Shown: positions 31,059-39,741 of the stretch, piece by piece
Numbering within the stretch: position 1 is the stretch's first letter
Layout: each line of letters begins with the position of its first letter
Assembly: GCA_016721905.1 (NCBI GenBank)
Contig: JADKHH010000001.1
Coordinates: 679,141-743,140 of the forward strand
From: Candidatus Opimibacter skivensis
GTDB lineage: Bacteria > Bacteroidota > Bacteroidia > Chitinophagales > Saprospiraceae
Length of the DNA: 64,000 nt
Direction of reading: 5' to 3'
Program-made: the position numbers and the translations under genes
Notes under the pieces: generated by a model
Seen by the model: only the letters and a program-made list of their open reading frames with translations
What the model was told of the DNA's origin: nothing
The model's database searches: none

Positions 31059-32426
31059 CTATTTTGTGAGCGAATCCATCACTCTCGCATATTCACTTGC
31101 GAGATGCCGGCGAGTGAATTGCTGGATGCCTTCAGCGTTACCATTCAATTGCCCCCCTTTGTAGAGATCGAAATATTCGAGGATCCTGTTTTTTAAGCCT
31201 TCCACATCATCGTATTCATGCACTACCCCACCCTTGGTCAGTTCTATGACTTTGGAGGAGTCGCTGTCCTTTGGACCTATAGCTAACAGCGGCCTCCCAG
31301 AGCCCAGGTATTCATAAAGCTTGCCAGGAATAATCGTGCGCGAGTTTGGTGAATTATTGATCACCAGTAAATTGATCTGTGCCTGTTGTTGCAACTTGAC
31401 TGCCTCATCGTGAGGTATGAATTCAACAAACTCGGTGTAACCCTGAAGTTCATATTGTTCGACCGATGAGCGGACAGAAAAATCTACGGGGCCTACCAGT
31501 CTTATTTTCAATTTTAATTTTAAGTCCGGTGATTCTGCAATTGCTTTATGAGTGGCTTTCCAGAACACTTCAGGATTACGGTCTTTATTCATCGAGCCGA
31601 TGTGGACGATTGTAAAATCTTTGTCCAAAGGACCTCGTAGTTCAACCGGAAAATCTGCGTCATCGAATCCGTTTGGAATCACAACAATATCGTCTCTTCC
31701 ACACAATGCTTTAAACTCATCCCTTGAGCGCCATGTTACAGTGACCACTTTACTTGCCGTCTTGAGTACTTTCAATTCAAGACGATGGTGCTTTTTGTCT
31801 GCCCAGGAGGTGAGTTGAAGGTCCCTGTAGAAATCAATATTGGTCCATGGGTCGCGGAAATCCGCGATCCATGGGATTCCTGTGGCGCGATGCACTTTTT
31901 CAGCGATGAGATGCATGCTGTGAGGAGGACCTGTAGAGATAATGGCATCCACTGGATTTTCAGCGAGGTACTTTTTTAAAAACTTTACGGATGGCTTGAT
32001 CCAGAACATTCGGGCATCCGGAATAAAAAAATTACCGCGTATGAAGACTGAAATTTTCTGGGCAACAGACGCCTTCTTCTTTTCATTGATAAAACCTGAG
32101 TATAGCTTATCCTTTTTCTTACGTCCCAGAAAGGCTTTGTAGAGATTGTAAGGTTCCCAAATGGGTGTCTTAACCACAGTTGTACTTGCAGGAATTTCAT
32201 TGAGCAAGCTATCATCATGTACACCTGTTTCACCATCAGCGGGCGTGTATACCACCGGAGCCCAACCGTATTGTGAAATGTATTTGGTCATCTTGGCCCA
32301 ACGCATGACGCCGGCACCGCCGGCAGGTGGCCAATAGTAGGTAATGATGAGAAACTTCTTCACGATGCGGGTAAAGGTCTGAAATTTGGGAGTATTCGAC
32401 GATGCCGACTTGCCAAAAGGTCGCAT
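31059..32426 (-). CDS. Glycosyltransferase family 4 protein
   Basis: 455 aa GT-B fold transferase. N-terminal FLIITYYWPPAGGAGVMRW is the donor-side glycine loop typical of Bacteroidota GT4 enzymes; the C-terminal half has IVHIGSMNKDRNP and the nucleotide-sugar binding segment IIPGKLYEYLGSGRPLLAIG. The first 21 residues are unlike the family, and a GTG at 32363 (reading VKKFLIITYYWPP) is a plausible true start. Probably modifies a polysaccharide or glycan; sugar and acceptor unknown. No polysaccharide cluster nearby. Confidence 0.85.
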   Translation of the reverse strand: MRPFGKSASSNTPKFQTFTRIVKKFLIITYYWPPAGGAGVMRWAKMTKYISQYGWAPVVYTPADGETGVHDDSLLNEIPASTTVVKTPIWEPYNLYKAFLGRKKKDKLYSGFINEKKKASVAQKISVFIRGNFFIPDARMFWIKPSVKFLKKYLAENPVDAIISTGPPHSMHLIAEKVHRATGIPWIADFRDPWTNIDFYRDLQLTSWADKKHHRLELKVLKTASKVVTVTWRSRDEFKALCGRDDIVVIPNGFDDADFPVELRGPLDKDFTIVHIGSMNKDRNPEVFWKATHKAIAESPDLKLKLKIRLVGPVDFSVRSSVEQYELQGYTEFVEFIPHDEAVKLQQQAQINLLVINNSPNSRTIIPGKLYEYLGSGRPLLAIGPKDSDSSKVIELTKGGVVHEYDDVEGLKNRILEYFDLYKGGQLNGNAEGIQQFTRRHLASEYARVMDSLTK

Positions 32427-32562
32427 TTAGTATTTCTTTAATCCGTTAAGGCTTAAGCCAATAGCCTAATGACGGCGTGTGTTAACATCCGGAAAACAAA
32501 ACTAAAACCCTGATTTTCAGAACATATGCGTAAATTGAGGTTCAACATTTCCCTTTTTACTT

Positions 32563-32757
32563 ATGTCAGAAAATATAAATACCTCTGGTGGAGTGACCAG
32601 AAAAATGATCAATATGAATATCTCTGAAGATGTCAGCTATTGGATCAGCAAATGGAACATCACCCGCGAACAACTCCAGAATGCTGTTGACCGCGTCGGT
32701 GGCAAGGAGACAAGGGTTTCAGATTATCTCCGGGCAAAGGGGATCATCAGGTTCTAA
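32563..32757 (+). CDS. DUF3606 family small protein
   Basis: 64 aa. The pattern MINMNISEDVSYWISKWNIT followed by REQLQNAVDRVGG matches DUF3606, a short helical domain found in small bacterial proteins of unknown role. No signal peptide. The gene stands alone; its stop codon is followed directly by a CAGCTAT-type repeat and two perfect hairpins. Confidence 0.85.
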   Translation: MSENINTSGGVTRKMINMNISEDVSYWISKWNITREQLQNAVDRVGGKETRVSDYLRAKGIIRF

Positions 32758-32790
32758 ACAGCTATCAGCTATCAGCCGTCAGCTTTCAGT
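32758..32790 (+). repeat. CAGCTAT/CAGCCGT repeat after the DUF3606 stop
   Basis: Four 7-9 base units (CAGCTAT, CAGCTAT, CAGCCGT, CAGCTTTCAG) beginning one base after the stop codon. Related in style to the CAGTTAG family. Confidence 0.55.
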
Positions 32791-32817
32791 TTCTATCTAA
32801 ACTTCGTTTAGATAGAA
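32791..32817. repeat. Perfect 12-bp hairpin
   Basis: TTCTATCTAAAC (32791-32802), loop TTC, GTTTAGATAGAA (32806-32817). No T-tract follows; possibly an mRNA 3' end stabiliser or protein-binding site. Confidence 0.5.
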
Positions 32818-32824
32818 GTTAGGT

Positions 32825-32851
32825 AAGACTTTTCATTTCATGAAAAGTCTT
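32825..32851. terminator. Perfect 11-bp hairpin, possible terminator
   Basis: AAGACTTTTCA (32825-32835), loop TTTCA, TGAAAAGTCTT (32841-32851), followed by ATTCATTTG. It is low in GC and has only a weak T-run, so termination is uncertain. It lies just upstream of the next promoter. Confidence 0.4.
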
Positions 32852-32856
32852 ATTCA

Positions 32857-32889
32857 TTTGAAATCTGACCAACATTACCTCTAATTTTG
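32857..32889 (+). promoter_or_regulatory. Promoter TTTG-N21-TAATTTTG
   Basis: TTTG at 32857-32860, spacer of 21, TAATTTTG at 32882-32889. Good Bacteroidota promoter for the lipoprotein gene at 32927. Confidence 0.65.
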
Positions 32890-32926
32890 CCTTGTGACTA
32901 TATCCATTTAGTCTCTAAAAAATAAG

Positions 32927-34120
32927 GTGATGAAAATCCTTTTCCCTCTCCTATCGTTGATGGCCTTGAGCCTGACGATGATTATTCCTTCCTGTAATGC
33001 TCAGCCATCAAGTCCGCTTTCGGGGCGCATTGAAACAAATGATGACTGGAAACCTTTTGTTTATCTGGTAGAGCCACGGCATTTCAATGAAATAGCTGCT
33101 GATTACCTGGGCCAGGTGATTGATTCTGCTGCTATTGGGACAGATGGGAGTTTTTCGTTTCAAAATCATATCGTTCCGGATAAAAAGATGCTCTTCATCC
33201 TGGCCGTGCAAAAAAAGGGCAGCCGATTTGCAAACCACTTAGCGGATGAAATTCCTTCCGAAGCGAACTACATGCCGATAGTGCTTAGCAAAGAAAGTTC
33301 AATGACCTGCAAGGCGCAGATAGCACAATTCCAACAAAGCTTCTCCATGGATCACCCTTCATATGATCATCAGGTCCTGATGTCATTGCGAGATGCACGG
33401 ACAGAGGCTCACCATAGGTGGATACAAAGCAACAGTGCATTACCTGAGGATGATTCGCTAATCATAGTAAAAGAAGACTTGTACGACCAGTACATCGGCG
33501 TGATGAGGCAATTTGCGGATAGTACGAATAGTCTCGAAGCGGCATTGGTGGCCATTCGTTGGGCGAGCTCCAATGGTGATTATGAGCGGATGCCGGAGTT
33601 CCTGCATGGTCAATGCGAGAAATGGAAAACCCTTCAAGCAGAAAATGATTTTGTAATCGAGCTTTGTGCTGCAGCAGATAAAAAAAATCTGCCCGTAATG
33701 GTAGGTGATGTGATGCCTGATTATACGTTGCCGCTTGCCAATGGCGATACAGTTAGCTTGCGTTCACTGATCGGAAAGCGGCTAACTGTCGTGGATGTAT
33801 GGGCATCGTGGTGTGCTCCGTGTCGAAAAGAAAATCGTGACATCCTGGCGCCACTCTGGGCAGCCTACAAGGACAAAGGATTACAGATCATCGCCTATTC
33901 GATAGACAGCAATGGTGGAGCATGGAAATCAGCCATCACTAAAGATGGTGCTGTGTGGGTGCATGCATCGCATCTCACTGGCGATTCCTCACCTTTTATG
34001 GAGGCTTTGCGTATCTCGACGATTCCTGCAAACTTTATCCTGGATGGCAAAGGAGAAATCATTGCTAAGAATTTGCATGGAGAAGAGTTGGAAAATTTCA
34101 TCAAGGAATATTTAAAATAA
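32927..34120 (+). CDS. TlpA-like thioredoxin-domain lipoprotein
   Basis: 397 aa. Signal peptide with lipobox IPSC (Cys23). Residues about 30-250 are an uncharacterised helical/beta region; residues about 262-397 are a thioredoxin domain with VWASWCAPCRKEN (Cys296, Cys299) and STIPANFILD as the cis-Pro segment. CAPC in place of CGPC is common in TlpA/ResA proteins. Likely an envelope thiol reductase. The cyclophilin gene follows after 26 bases, so two protein-folding factors share a transcript. Confidence 0.87.
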   Translation: MMKILFPLLSLMALSLTMIIPSCNAQPSSPLSGRIETNDDWKPFVYLVEPRHFNEIAADYLGQVIDSAAIGTDGSFSFQNHIVPDKKMLFILAVQKKGSRFANHLADEIPSEANYMPIVLSKESSMTCKAQIAQFQQSFSMDHPSYDHQVLMSLRDARTEAHHRWIQSNSALPEDDSLIIVKEDLYDQYIGVMRQFADSTNSLEAALVAIRWASSNGDYERMPEFLHGQCEKWKTLQAENDFVIELCAAADKKNLPVMVGDVMPDYTLPLANGDTVSLRSLIGKRLTVVDVWASWCAPCRKENRDILAPLWAAYKDKGLQIIAYSIDSNGGAWKSAITKDGAVWVHASHLTGDSSPFMEALRISTIPANFILDGKGEIIAKNLHGEELENFIKEYLK

Positions 34121-34146
34121 AAGAAAGTACATCCATCAATAGGCTT

Positions 34147-34788
34147 ATGATAAAAGATAACTTTCTGCTGTCCTGTTTTCTGCTCATAGTAACAGGAATG
34201 CTGATCCTTGGATGCCAAGGCAAAACATTCGATCCTGCGTTCCTAAAGGAAAAAGCTCCTGCAGAATTCACCATCCGGTTTGAAACCACCAAAGGTGATT
34301 TTGATGTTCGTATTTATACTGCATGGTCGCCCCTGGCGGCTGACCGGCTGTATCAATTAGTAAAATATAAATACTTTGACTATGCCATTTTCTACAGGGT
34401 CACGGCGGATTATGTTGCTCAATTTGGCAGCTCCAATCGCGTGCTCACATCACAATGGATGGCCTACCCTGTGCCGGATGAACCCGTGCTTCATTCCAAT
34501 ACCCGGGGCACGATGACTTTTGCAAGAGCAGGAAAGGATAATCGTGGGAGTGACCTCTTTATTAATCTTGCGGACAACACCAGACTAGATACCACGGAGC
34601 ACCTTGGTGTTCGGGGATATCCGCCACTTGGTGAAGTAATACATGGGATGGAAGTAGTGGAAAGCCTATTTGATGTCTATGGAGATGACCTTATGCAAGA
34701 AACGAATCGTATGTATTCGGATCGCAATGGGTTTATGCAGGCGTATCCGGGTTTGGATTATGTAAAAAAGGCTTACCTGCTGGAATGA
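34147..34788 (+). CDS. Cyclophilin-type peptidyl-prolyl isomerase lipoprotein
   Basis: 213 aa. Lipobox LILGC (Cys23). Cyclophilin fold: FETTKGDFDVRIYT strand, FYRVTADYVAQFG (the FHRvi..fmiQ-like core), NTRGTMTFARAGKDNRGSDLFINLADN (Q and F contacts replaced), and LGEVIHGMEVVESL. The canonical catalytic Arg of the FHR motif is conserved as FYR. Envelope proline isomerase, cotranscribed with the TlpA-like protein. Confidence 0.88.
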   Translation: MIKDNFLLSCFLLIVTGMLILGCQGKTFDPAFLKEKAPAEFTIRFETTKGDFDVRIYTAWSPLAADRLYQLVKYKYFDYAIFYRVTADYVAQFGSSNRVLTSQWMAYPVPDEPVLHSNTRGTMTFARAGKDNRGSDLFINLADNTRLDTTEHLGVRGYPPLGEVIHGMEVVESLFDVYGDDLMQETNRMYSDRNGFMQAYPGLDYVKKAYLLE

Positions 34789-34792
34789 GAAT

Positions 34793-34823
34793 AAAAAAAG
34801 GCCATCCTTGCGGATGACCTTTT
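34793..34823. terminator. Bidirectional terminator between the cyclophilin gene and the tRNAs
   Basis: Stem GGCCATCC / GGATGACC (34800-34807, 34812-34819, loop TTGC) between an A7 tract and T4. One C-A mismatch on plus, U-G on minus, so it suits the tRNA transcript slightly better. Confidence 0.8.
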
Positions 34824-34826
34824 ATG

Positions 34827-34900
34827 TCGGGATACCAGGATTCGAACCTGGGACCCCCTGTTCCCAAAACAGGTGCGCTACCGGGCTGCGCTACATCCCG
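34827..34900 (-). tRNA. tRNA-Pro(TGG)
   Basis: 74 nt cloverleaf on the minus strand: acceptor CGGGATG with TATCCCG, D arm GCGC...GCGC, anticodon stem CCTGT/ACAGG with loop TTTGGGA (anticodon TGG), T arm CCAGG-TTCGAAT-CCTGG, discriminator A. CCA is not encoded. Confidence 0.96.
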
Positions 34901-34947
34901 AAAAATTTCATTTACCAAACCTCGCTCAACAGTCCGGAAGTGTTGAG

Positions 34948-35036
34948 CGGTGAGGGAGGGATTCGAACCCTCGGTACCACTTTCGAAGTACGACGGTTTA
35001 GCAAACCGTTGGTTTCAGCCTCTCACCCACCTCACC
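34948..35036 (-). tRNA. tRNA-Ser(GCT)
   Basis: 89 nt on the minus strand with a long variable arm, as for class II tRNA-Ser: acceptor GGTGAGG/CCTCACC, anticodon stem ACGGT/ACCGT with loop TTGCTAA (anticodon GCT), T loop TTCGAAT, discriminator G. CCA not encoded. Upstream of tRNA-Pro in the same transcript. Confidence 0.95.
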
Positions 35037-35131
35037 TTGACTTCATTCTCTTAAGAATCAAGTACTTAGGCTGAATAATTTTTATGTCAACTGAGCGATT
35101 CCTTCCGGGCAGATGCCTTTTAGGAGGGGCA

Positions 35132-35159
35132 AATATATAAATTCTATTTAATCCAAATG
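35132..35159 (-). promoter_or_regulatory. Promoter of the tRNA-Ser/tRNA-Pro unit
   Basis: On minus: TTTG (35159-35156), 16-base spacer, TATATTTG (35139-35132). It is about 95 bases upstream of tRNA-Ser with no gene between. Confidence 0.55.
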
Positions 35160-35234
35160 GATTAATGCTGGAATAAAGAGTCTCAACTTGTAAAAGGAAA
35201 TCAATTATGGCATGTAAATTCCCATATTTGGGAT

Positions 35235-35792
35235 ATGAAATCATACCTATTCCCCACCATTCTGTTTTTCGCTTGTCTCGCATGTAAACCAACTGCTCCC
35301 GCAGATACTCAGGTGACCACGACAGATTCAACCACAACTCACAGCACTGCGACAGATAGCAACTCTACTGCTGATAATGATACCGCGTCAACTCAATCAA
35401 ATGAACCGGAGGAAGAATCAAAACCACTTGTGCCAGCAAAGCCTAAAATCTGCGACCCCAACTTCACAAAACTGTCCAGTCCAAAAAATTACCAACATAT
35501 CGTGTATGTGACCAATTTCAATCCTGAAGAGTTTAAGTGTTGGGTTGATCTTGAAAATTATGGCATTGAGTTGAGTGCGGGTAATTCATGTATCGTCTAT
35601 TTTGTAGATAAGGCCAATATCAAGACTAATACCACTCCACCGCATTACCTCGATGAGAATACGCTGAAGACTGCAGGTATCGGTCGCTTTGAGTACAATG
35701 GAAAATATTGGGAAATTCAAGGCTCAAGCCGGTGGAAGAGAACCGGAAAGGGCTACGGTTACTATAATACCGACAATCAACTCGGAGGTTGA
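35235..35792 (+). CDS. Lipoprotein with Thr/Ser/Asp-rich linker, unknown domain
   Basis: 185 aa. Signal peptide with lipobox CLAC (Cys17). Residues about 20-68 are a low-complexity Thr/Ser/Asp/Glu linker; residues about 70-185 a compact domain with KYWEIQGSSRWKRTGKGYGY near the end that I do not recognise. The linker would hold the domain away from the membrane. Function unknown. The stop codon is followed directly by a repeat tract. Confidence 0.7.
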   Translation: MKSYLFPTILFFACLACKPTAPADTQVTTTDSTTTHSTATDSNSTADNDTASTQSNEPEEESKPLVPAKPKICDPNFTKLSSPKNYQHIVYVTNFNPEEFKCWVDLENYGIELSAGNSCIVYFVDKANIKTNTTPPHYLDENTLKTAGIGRFEYNGKYWEIQGSSRWKRTGKGYGYYNTDNQLGG

Positions 35793-35880
35793 TCAGTTAG
35801 CAGTTAAAAGTGAGCAACTAGCAGTTAGGAGTGAAACGCATTTTTTCTCACGCTCTCACTTTCTTACTCTCTCACTCTCT
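35793..35880 (+). repeat. CAGTTAG-type repeat then CTCTCAC-type repeat
   Basis: Starts at the base after the TGA: CAGTTAGCAGTTAAAAGTGA, then CAACTAGCAGTTAGGAGTGA, then a pyrimidine-rich half (CTCACGCTCTCACTTTC, then CTTACTCTCTCACTC). The two halves are loosely reverse-complementary (AGTGAG-like against CTCACT-like), so they could pair. Same family as at 6618 and 10989. Confidence 0.65.
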
Positions 35881-35885
35881 TACAC

Positions 35886-37333
35886 CTAGAAGGATCTGCT
35901 TTCCCTGGCTATAAATTGATTGGCGCCATCATAATTGGTGACCCGCATATTTTTAGAATCCCAATCGAGTCGAATTCTGCCGGGATAATCCCAGGGTGCC
36001 CAACCATCAGGAGATTTTCCTGGCTTTAAAGTCTTGTAATCATAGCAACGAACTGCAAGGTTTCCCATCAATAATGTTTCAGTCAGAGGAACAGCATATT
36101 CGAACGGAGAACTTGGTTGCCCATTTCCTTTACAGGCTTCACTCCAGATAATCTGATGTTCACCTTTATATCTGGGTAAAAATGGCTGAGGGAATCTGCT
36201 TGAATATGGAGAAGAAGGAGTTATCACTCTTGCACCCTCACCATATATACCCGGCCAATATTTTTCCTTTAGTTCCTTCAAGCAGGATGCCGCCGTCCCA
36301 ACTACCGAATTGCTCAGAGGACCCAAGTTCAACTGGTCGTGGAGGCCTTAGGCCGCCATCATACCACCACAGGGCGCACGGTTGCACAACATGATCGATG
36401 ATATCATGGTTATCGATCTTAGACATGATAATTCGTTGTGGAAAATCTAGTTTCACAATGCTTGATGGAGGACATGAATCTGCATAATTGGCTTCTCTGA
36501 AATCACCAACCCAAACAGTAGTACAACTTGCTTCTGCTGAAACAGGAGTCTTTAGTTTCAACGCCCGGTAAACAGGATCAATCAGATGACATCCCATATC
36601 ACCCAATGCGCCTGTACCAAAATCCCACCAACCTCTCCACTTGAATGGCAGATAGGCCGGGTCGTACATTCTATAAGGAGCCGGTCCTAGCCAAAGATTC
36701 CAGTCCAGGGTTTTTCTAGCTTTCTTTTTACCCACTGGTGTTGGAACCCCCTGTGGCCAAACCGGTCTGTTGGTCCAGACATGCGCTGTGTGTACATCAC
36801 CTATTGCTCCAACTTGAACCAACTCAGCTAACTCCGCATTACAATCCATGCTCGCACCCTGGTTGCCCATCTGTGTCACCACTTTATACTGTTGTGCGGC
36901 AGCAAGCAGTTGCCTTGCTTCCCCGATATTGTGGGTGAGCGGTTTTTCTACATAGACATGCTTGCCTAGTTGCATAGCCGCAAGCGCGGGCAAGGCATGC
37001 GTGTGATCCGGAGTAGCAATGACGACGGCATCTATCTGATTGCTAATGGCGTCAAACATCTTCCTGTAGTCAGTATACCGGGGAACATTTGGAAACATCT
37101 CATAGATCTCTGCAGCGCGCACTTCGTCGACATCACAGAAGGCCACAATGTTTTCGCCTTTCAGTGCATTGATATGGTTTTCTCCCCTACCACCACAACC
37201 TATAAATGCAATATTTAATTTATCACTGGGTGCCTTAAAACCACGACCGAGAACATGGCGTGGTAGGATCATAAAGCCAGCGGCGGTGAGGGCTGTGTTT
37301 TGAAGAAAGGATCTGCGTGAAGGTTCTTTTCAT
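35886..37333 (-). pseudogene. Tat-exported Gfo/Idh/MocA oxidoreductase, two frameshifts
   Basis: Three frames together encode one NAD(P)-dependent sugar/inositol-type oxidoreductase of 481 aa. Segment 1 starts at the ATG at 37333 (MKRT), and after a one-base slip at 37320-37321 continues SRRSFLQNTALTAAGFMILP, a clear twin-arginine signal. The Rossmann domain follows (NIAFIGCGGRGENHI, EKPLTHN). A second slip at the CCC of 36250-36252 shifts from KILAG into IYGEGARVITPSSPY and the C-terminal domain to 35886. Removing one base at each site gives an exact multiple of three and continuous family sequence. Either an inactivated gene or two assembly errors; the intact-looking remainder favours a recent event. 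Without correction it appears as a 344 aa (36238-37272) and a 148 aa (35886-36332) fragment. Confidence 0.88.
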
Positions 37334-37461
37334 AATTGAGGAGAATTAGGCATGAAGTTAAGAAAATAGCGCTGGAAGAGGGGAAGGGGGGGGTCTACCT
37401 CCTTGACTTTTTCAAAAGGAACCTGAAGCTACGGCCATTCAAATTACTCCCGGCCTATGCT

Positions 37462-38694
37462 CTATGCTTTCAGCCTTTCAGCAATCGCTTCCGCAGCAAT
37501 CGCTCCACCAGTCCACGCTGCCTGGAAATTAAAGCCCCCGGTGAGTGCGTCAATATTCAATACCTCTCCTGAGAAAAACAACCCGGGCCACTTCTTACTT
37601 TCAAATGTGCTCATATTGACCTCAGTGAGGTCTACCCCACCCGCAGTAACAAATTCCTCCTTGAACGTGCTTTTACCAGTGACCCTGTAGGTATCACGCA
37701 TGAGAATCTGCACCAGTGCATTGATTTGTTTTGAGGATATTTCAGAACAATTCAAACGCTCAGGCAATGAGGCCCGAAGACAGATAAATTTCCATAGTCG
37801 CGTGGGCATGCCGAAGAGCATAAGGTTATGTACCTGCTTTTTGGTATTTCGGGCCATGGTTTGCTTGATGCTTCGAATCACCTCCTGCTCCTCCGATTGA
37901 CGGCACCAATCGATCTGCGCATCAAAAACATAATTGCATGCATATAATTCCCGTGCACCCCATGCGGAGAGCTTGAGGATGGCAGGACCGCTGAAACCCC
38001 AGTGGGTGATCAGGAGCGGACCTGATGTCTGTAATTTAAGCGCAGGAATTGAAGCGATCACATCAGGCATACTTATTCCCGCCAATGCATTCAGATCCTT
38101 GACACGAATATTAAATGTAAACAAGGATGGCACCGGAGAAACGATGGAATGACCAGCCTGCTTCAGCCCGTCCCATGTGCGTTGATCGCTTCCTGTGGCG
38201 ATCATGAGATACTTTGAGGTAAACCTGGCTTTATCCGGTAAGGTAACATACCATGATTTACTGCTTTCATCAAACTGCCATCCAGTTGCCCTCGTAGACA
38301 GCATCAATTGGATTCTGGATTTGCGCATGGCATTCATGAAACAATCAATAATGGTCTGTGACCGATCCGTGACAGGAAACATCCGGCCATCCTCTTCAGT
38401 CTTGAGCCTGACCCCATGGCGTTCGAGCCACTCCATCATGTCGGCAGGTTGAAACCGGTGGAAAGGACCGGTCAACTCCTTGCTTCCCCTTGGATAATAC
38501 CCTGCCAATACTTCGGGATCAAAACATGCATGTGTGACATTACATCGTCCGCCTCCGGAGACTTCGACTTTGGACAATGGCTTACGAGCAGATTCCAGAA
38601 TGCAAATCCTTGCACCCGGAAGGAGCTCCGCAACACGAATGGCAGCGAAACATCCGCCTGCCCCACCACCGATCACGATGAGATCGAAATTCAT
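37462..38694 (-). CDS. FAD-dependent oxidoreductase, BaiN/HI0933 family
   Basis: 410 aa flavoprotein. N-terminal dinucleotide loop DLIVIGGGAGGCFAAIRVAE, then ESARKPLSKVEVSGGGRCNVTH, a signature of the HI0933/YhiN family, and C-terminal FFSGEVLNIDALTGGFNFQAAWTGG closing the FAD site. Members are annotated as NAD(P)/FAD-dependent oxidoreductases; some act on bile-acid enones, but the physiological substrate is generally unknown. It overlaps the upstream gene by four bases (ATGA-type), implying coupled translation. Confidence 0.9.
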   Translation of the reverse strand: MNFDLIVIGGGAGGCFAAIRVAELLPGARICILESARKPLSKVEVSGGGRCNVTHACFDPEVLAGYYPRGSKELTGPFHRFQPADMMEWLERHGVRLKTEEDGRMFPVTDRSQTIIDCFMNAMRKSRIQLMLSTRATGWQFDESSKSWYVTLPDKARFTSKYLMIATGSDQRTWDGLKQAGHSIVSPVPSLFTFNIRVKDLNALAGISMPDVIASIPALKLQTSGPLLITHWGFSGPAILKLSAWGARELYACNYVFDAQIDWCRQSEEQEVIRSIKQTMARNTKKQVHNLMLFGMPTRLWKFICLRASLPERLNCSEISSKQINALVQILMRDTYRVTGKSTFKEEFVTAGGVDLTEVNMSTFESKKWPGLFFSGEVLNIDALTGGFNFQAAWTGGAIAAEAIAERLKA

Positions 38695-39395
38695 GTGCCG
38701 CTGGTTTTATATCGTTCACCTTCAAAGGCGATGACTTCAAAGCTCTGAAGGAATGGAATATGCGTAACCTTATGCATGGAGGGATCGCGTTGTTTTAATA
38801 AAAGTTCATAACGTGGATTACGTTGCAAAAAAGTAAAAACGATTGACGCTACTTTCATATACCTGATCAGGTCATCAACAACTGGAATGTCCGGGCTGCC
38901 AATAGCCCTGCAAAAAGATTGAAAAATATCCAGCCCGGGATATAGCGCATACTTATGAGGGAATAAGCCGGAGAGATATAAACTTAGCACAGGTGCATCC
39001 TGGTGATGATAGGTCTCCACAGATCGAAAATGTTTCTGCCGGTGGATCTGCAGGAGTTCATTGCAATAGTAATCAAACCGGCTTAACCTTCCTTCCAGTG
39101 AAGCAGTATCATTAGATAAATCTTTCCAGGCTATAGTAGCAAGTTCGGTATCGGCTTCGATCAGCAGGAGCATAATTTCCTTAGGCCGGTAATGATCGCG
39201 CTTCCACCATCGTTGTGAATAATCGCTTCGAAGACATGAATCATAGATGGCTGACAAACCTGCTGGATCAGGAGGTGACCAATGTGTATTAAAATCACTA
39301 ACCATGGCATGTGGATAATACCAATCCAATGCGTCGGGCTTCAGACTAGCTGATATATAATGATCGATGGCCTTTTCGAGCAAATGAACCTTCAT
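38691..39395 (-). CDS. Orphan protein resembling the N-terminal domain of McrB-like ATPases
   Basis: 234 aa from Met at 39395 (MKVHLLEKAIDHY). The frame is open to 39629, but the extra 78 residues contain non-family sequence and a -7 box (39417-39424) lies within them. All-helical cytoplasmic protein, Tyr/His/Trp-rich. The order YYPHAMVSDFNTHWSP ... YRPKEIMLLLIE ... LEGRLSRFDYYCNELL ... HHQDAPVLSLYLSGLFPHKYALYPGLDIFQSF looks to me like the effector domain fused ahead of AAA+ GTPase domains in Bacteroidota McrB-type proteins. There is no ATPase partner in the window. The assignment is recollection-based and unverified. Coupled to the downstream flavoprotein by a four-base overlap. Confidence 0.55.
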   Translation of the reverse strand: MKVHLLEKAIDHYISASLKPDALDWYYPHAMVSDFNTHWSPPDPAGLSAIYDSCLRSDYSQRWWKRDHYRPKEIMLLLIEADTELATIAWKDLSNDTASLEGRLSRFDYYCNELLQIHRQKHFRSVETYHHQDAPVLSLYLSGLFPHKYALYPGLDIFQSFCRAIGSPDIPVVDDLIRYMKVASIVFTFLQRNPRYELLLKQRDPSMHKVTHIPFLQSFEVIAFEGERYKTSGT

Positions 39396-39416
39396 GGGTA
39401 TGGACTTCTTGACGCC

Positions 39417-39424
39417 CGAAGGTA
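39417..39424 (-). promoter_or_regulatory. Near-consensus -7 box
   Basis: TACCTTCG on minus, 7 of 8 matches to TAnnTTTG, 21 bases before the Met at 39395. Supports the shorter start. Confidence 0.4.
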
Positions 39425-39741
39425 CAATAAGGGGGGGCGAAGTGGCACAGGCATCCAACTTTCTACAGCCATCCGTCAGGAGTATTTCGTAGAAATACGT
39501 TTTGGAACGGTGCATATCAGCATGGTCATCAGCCCACGGATGATTTTTTACCCAAACATTTCCTGTCAGCAATAGATTTATTCCTAAATAGCAATAATTT
39601 AAATATATGACAATACTATAATGTATCAAGAGTTTGGCTGAAATAGCACACCAATAAATTGTTTTTTATAATTTGCTGCCCTGCAAGAGGTTGGTTATCG
39701 TTATTTAATTATCTTTTGCAGGAAATAAACACCTATCCGTT

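Noticed and set aside
39310..39318. Consensus-like DnaA box TGTGGATAA
   Set aside because: Single copy inside a coding region with no neighbouring boxes.
39396..39629. Longer N-terminus of the McrB-N-like gene
   Set aside because: The extension contains a near-consensus promoter box and a G7 homopolymer, and its sequence looks intergenic.
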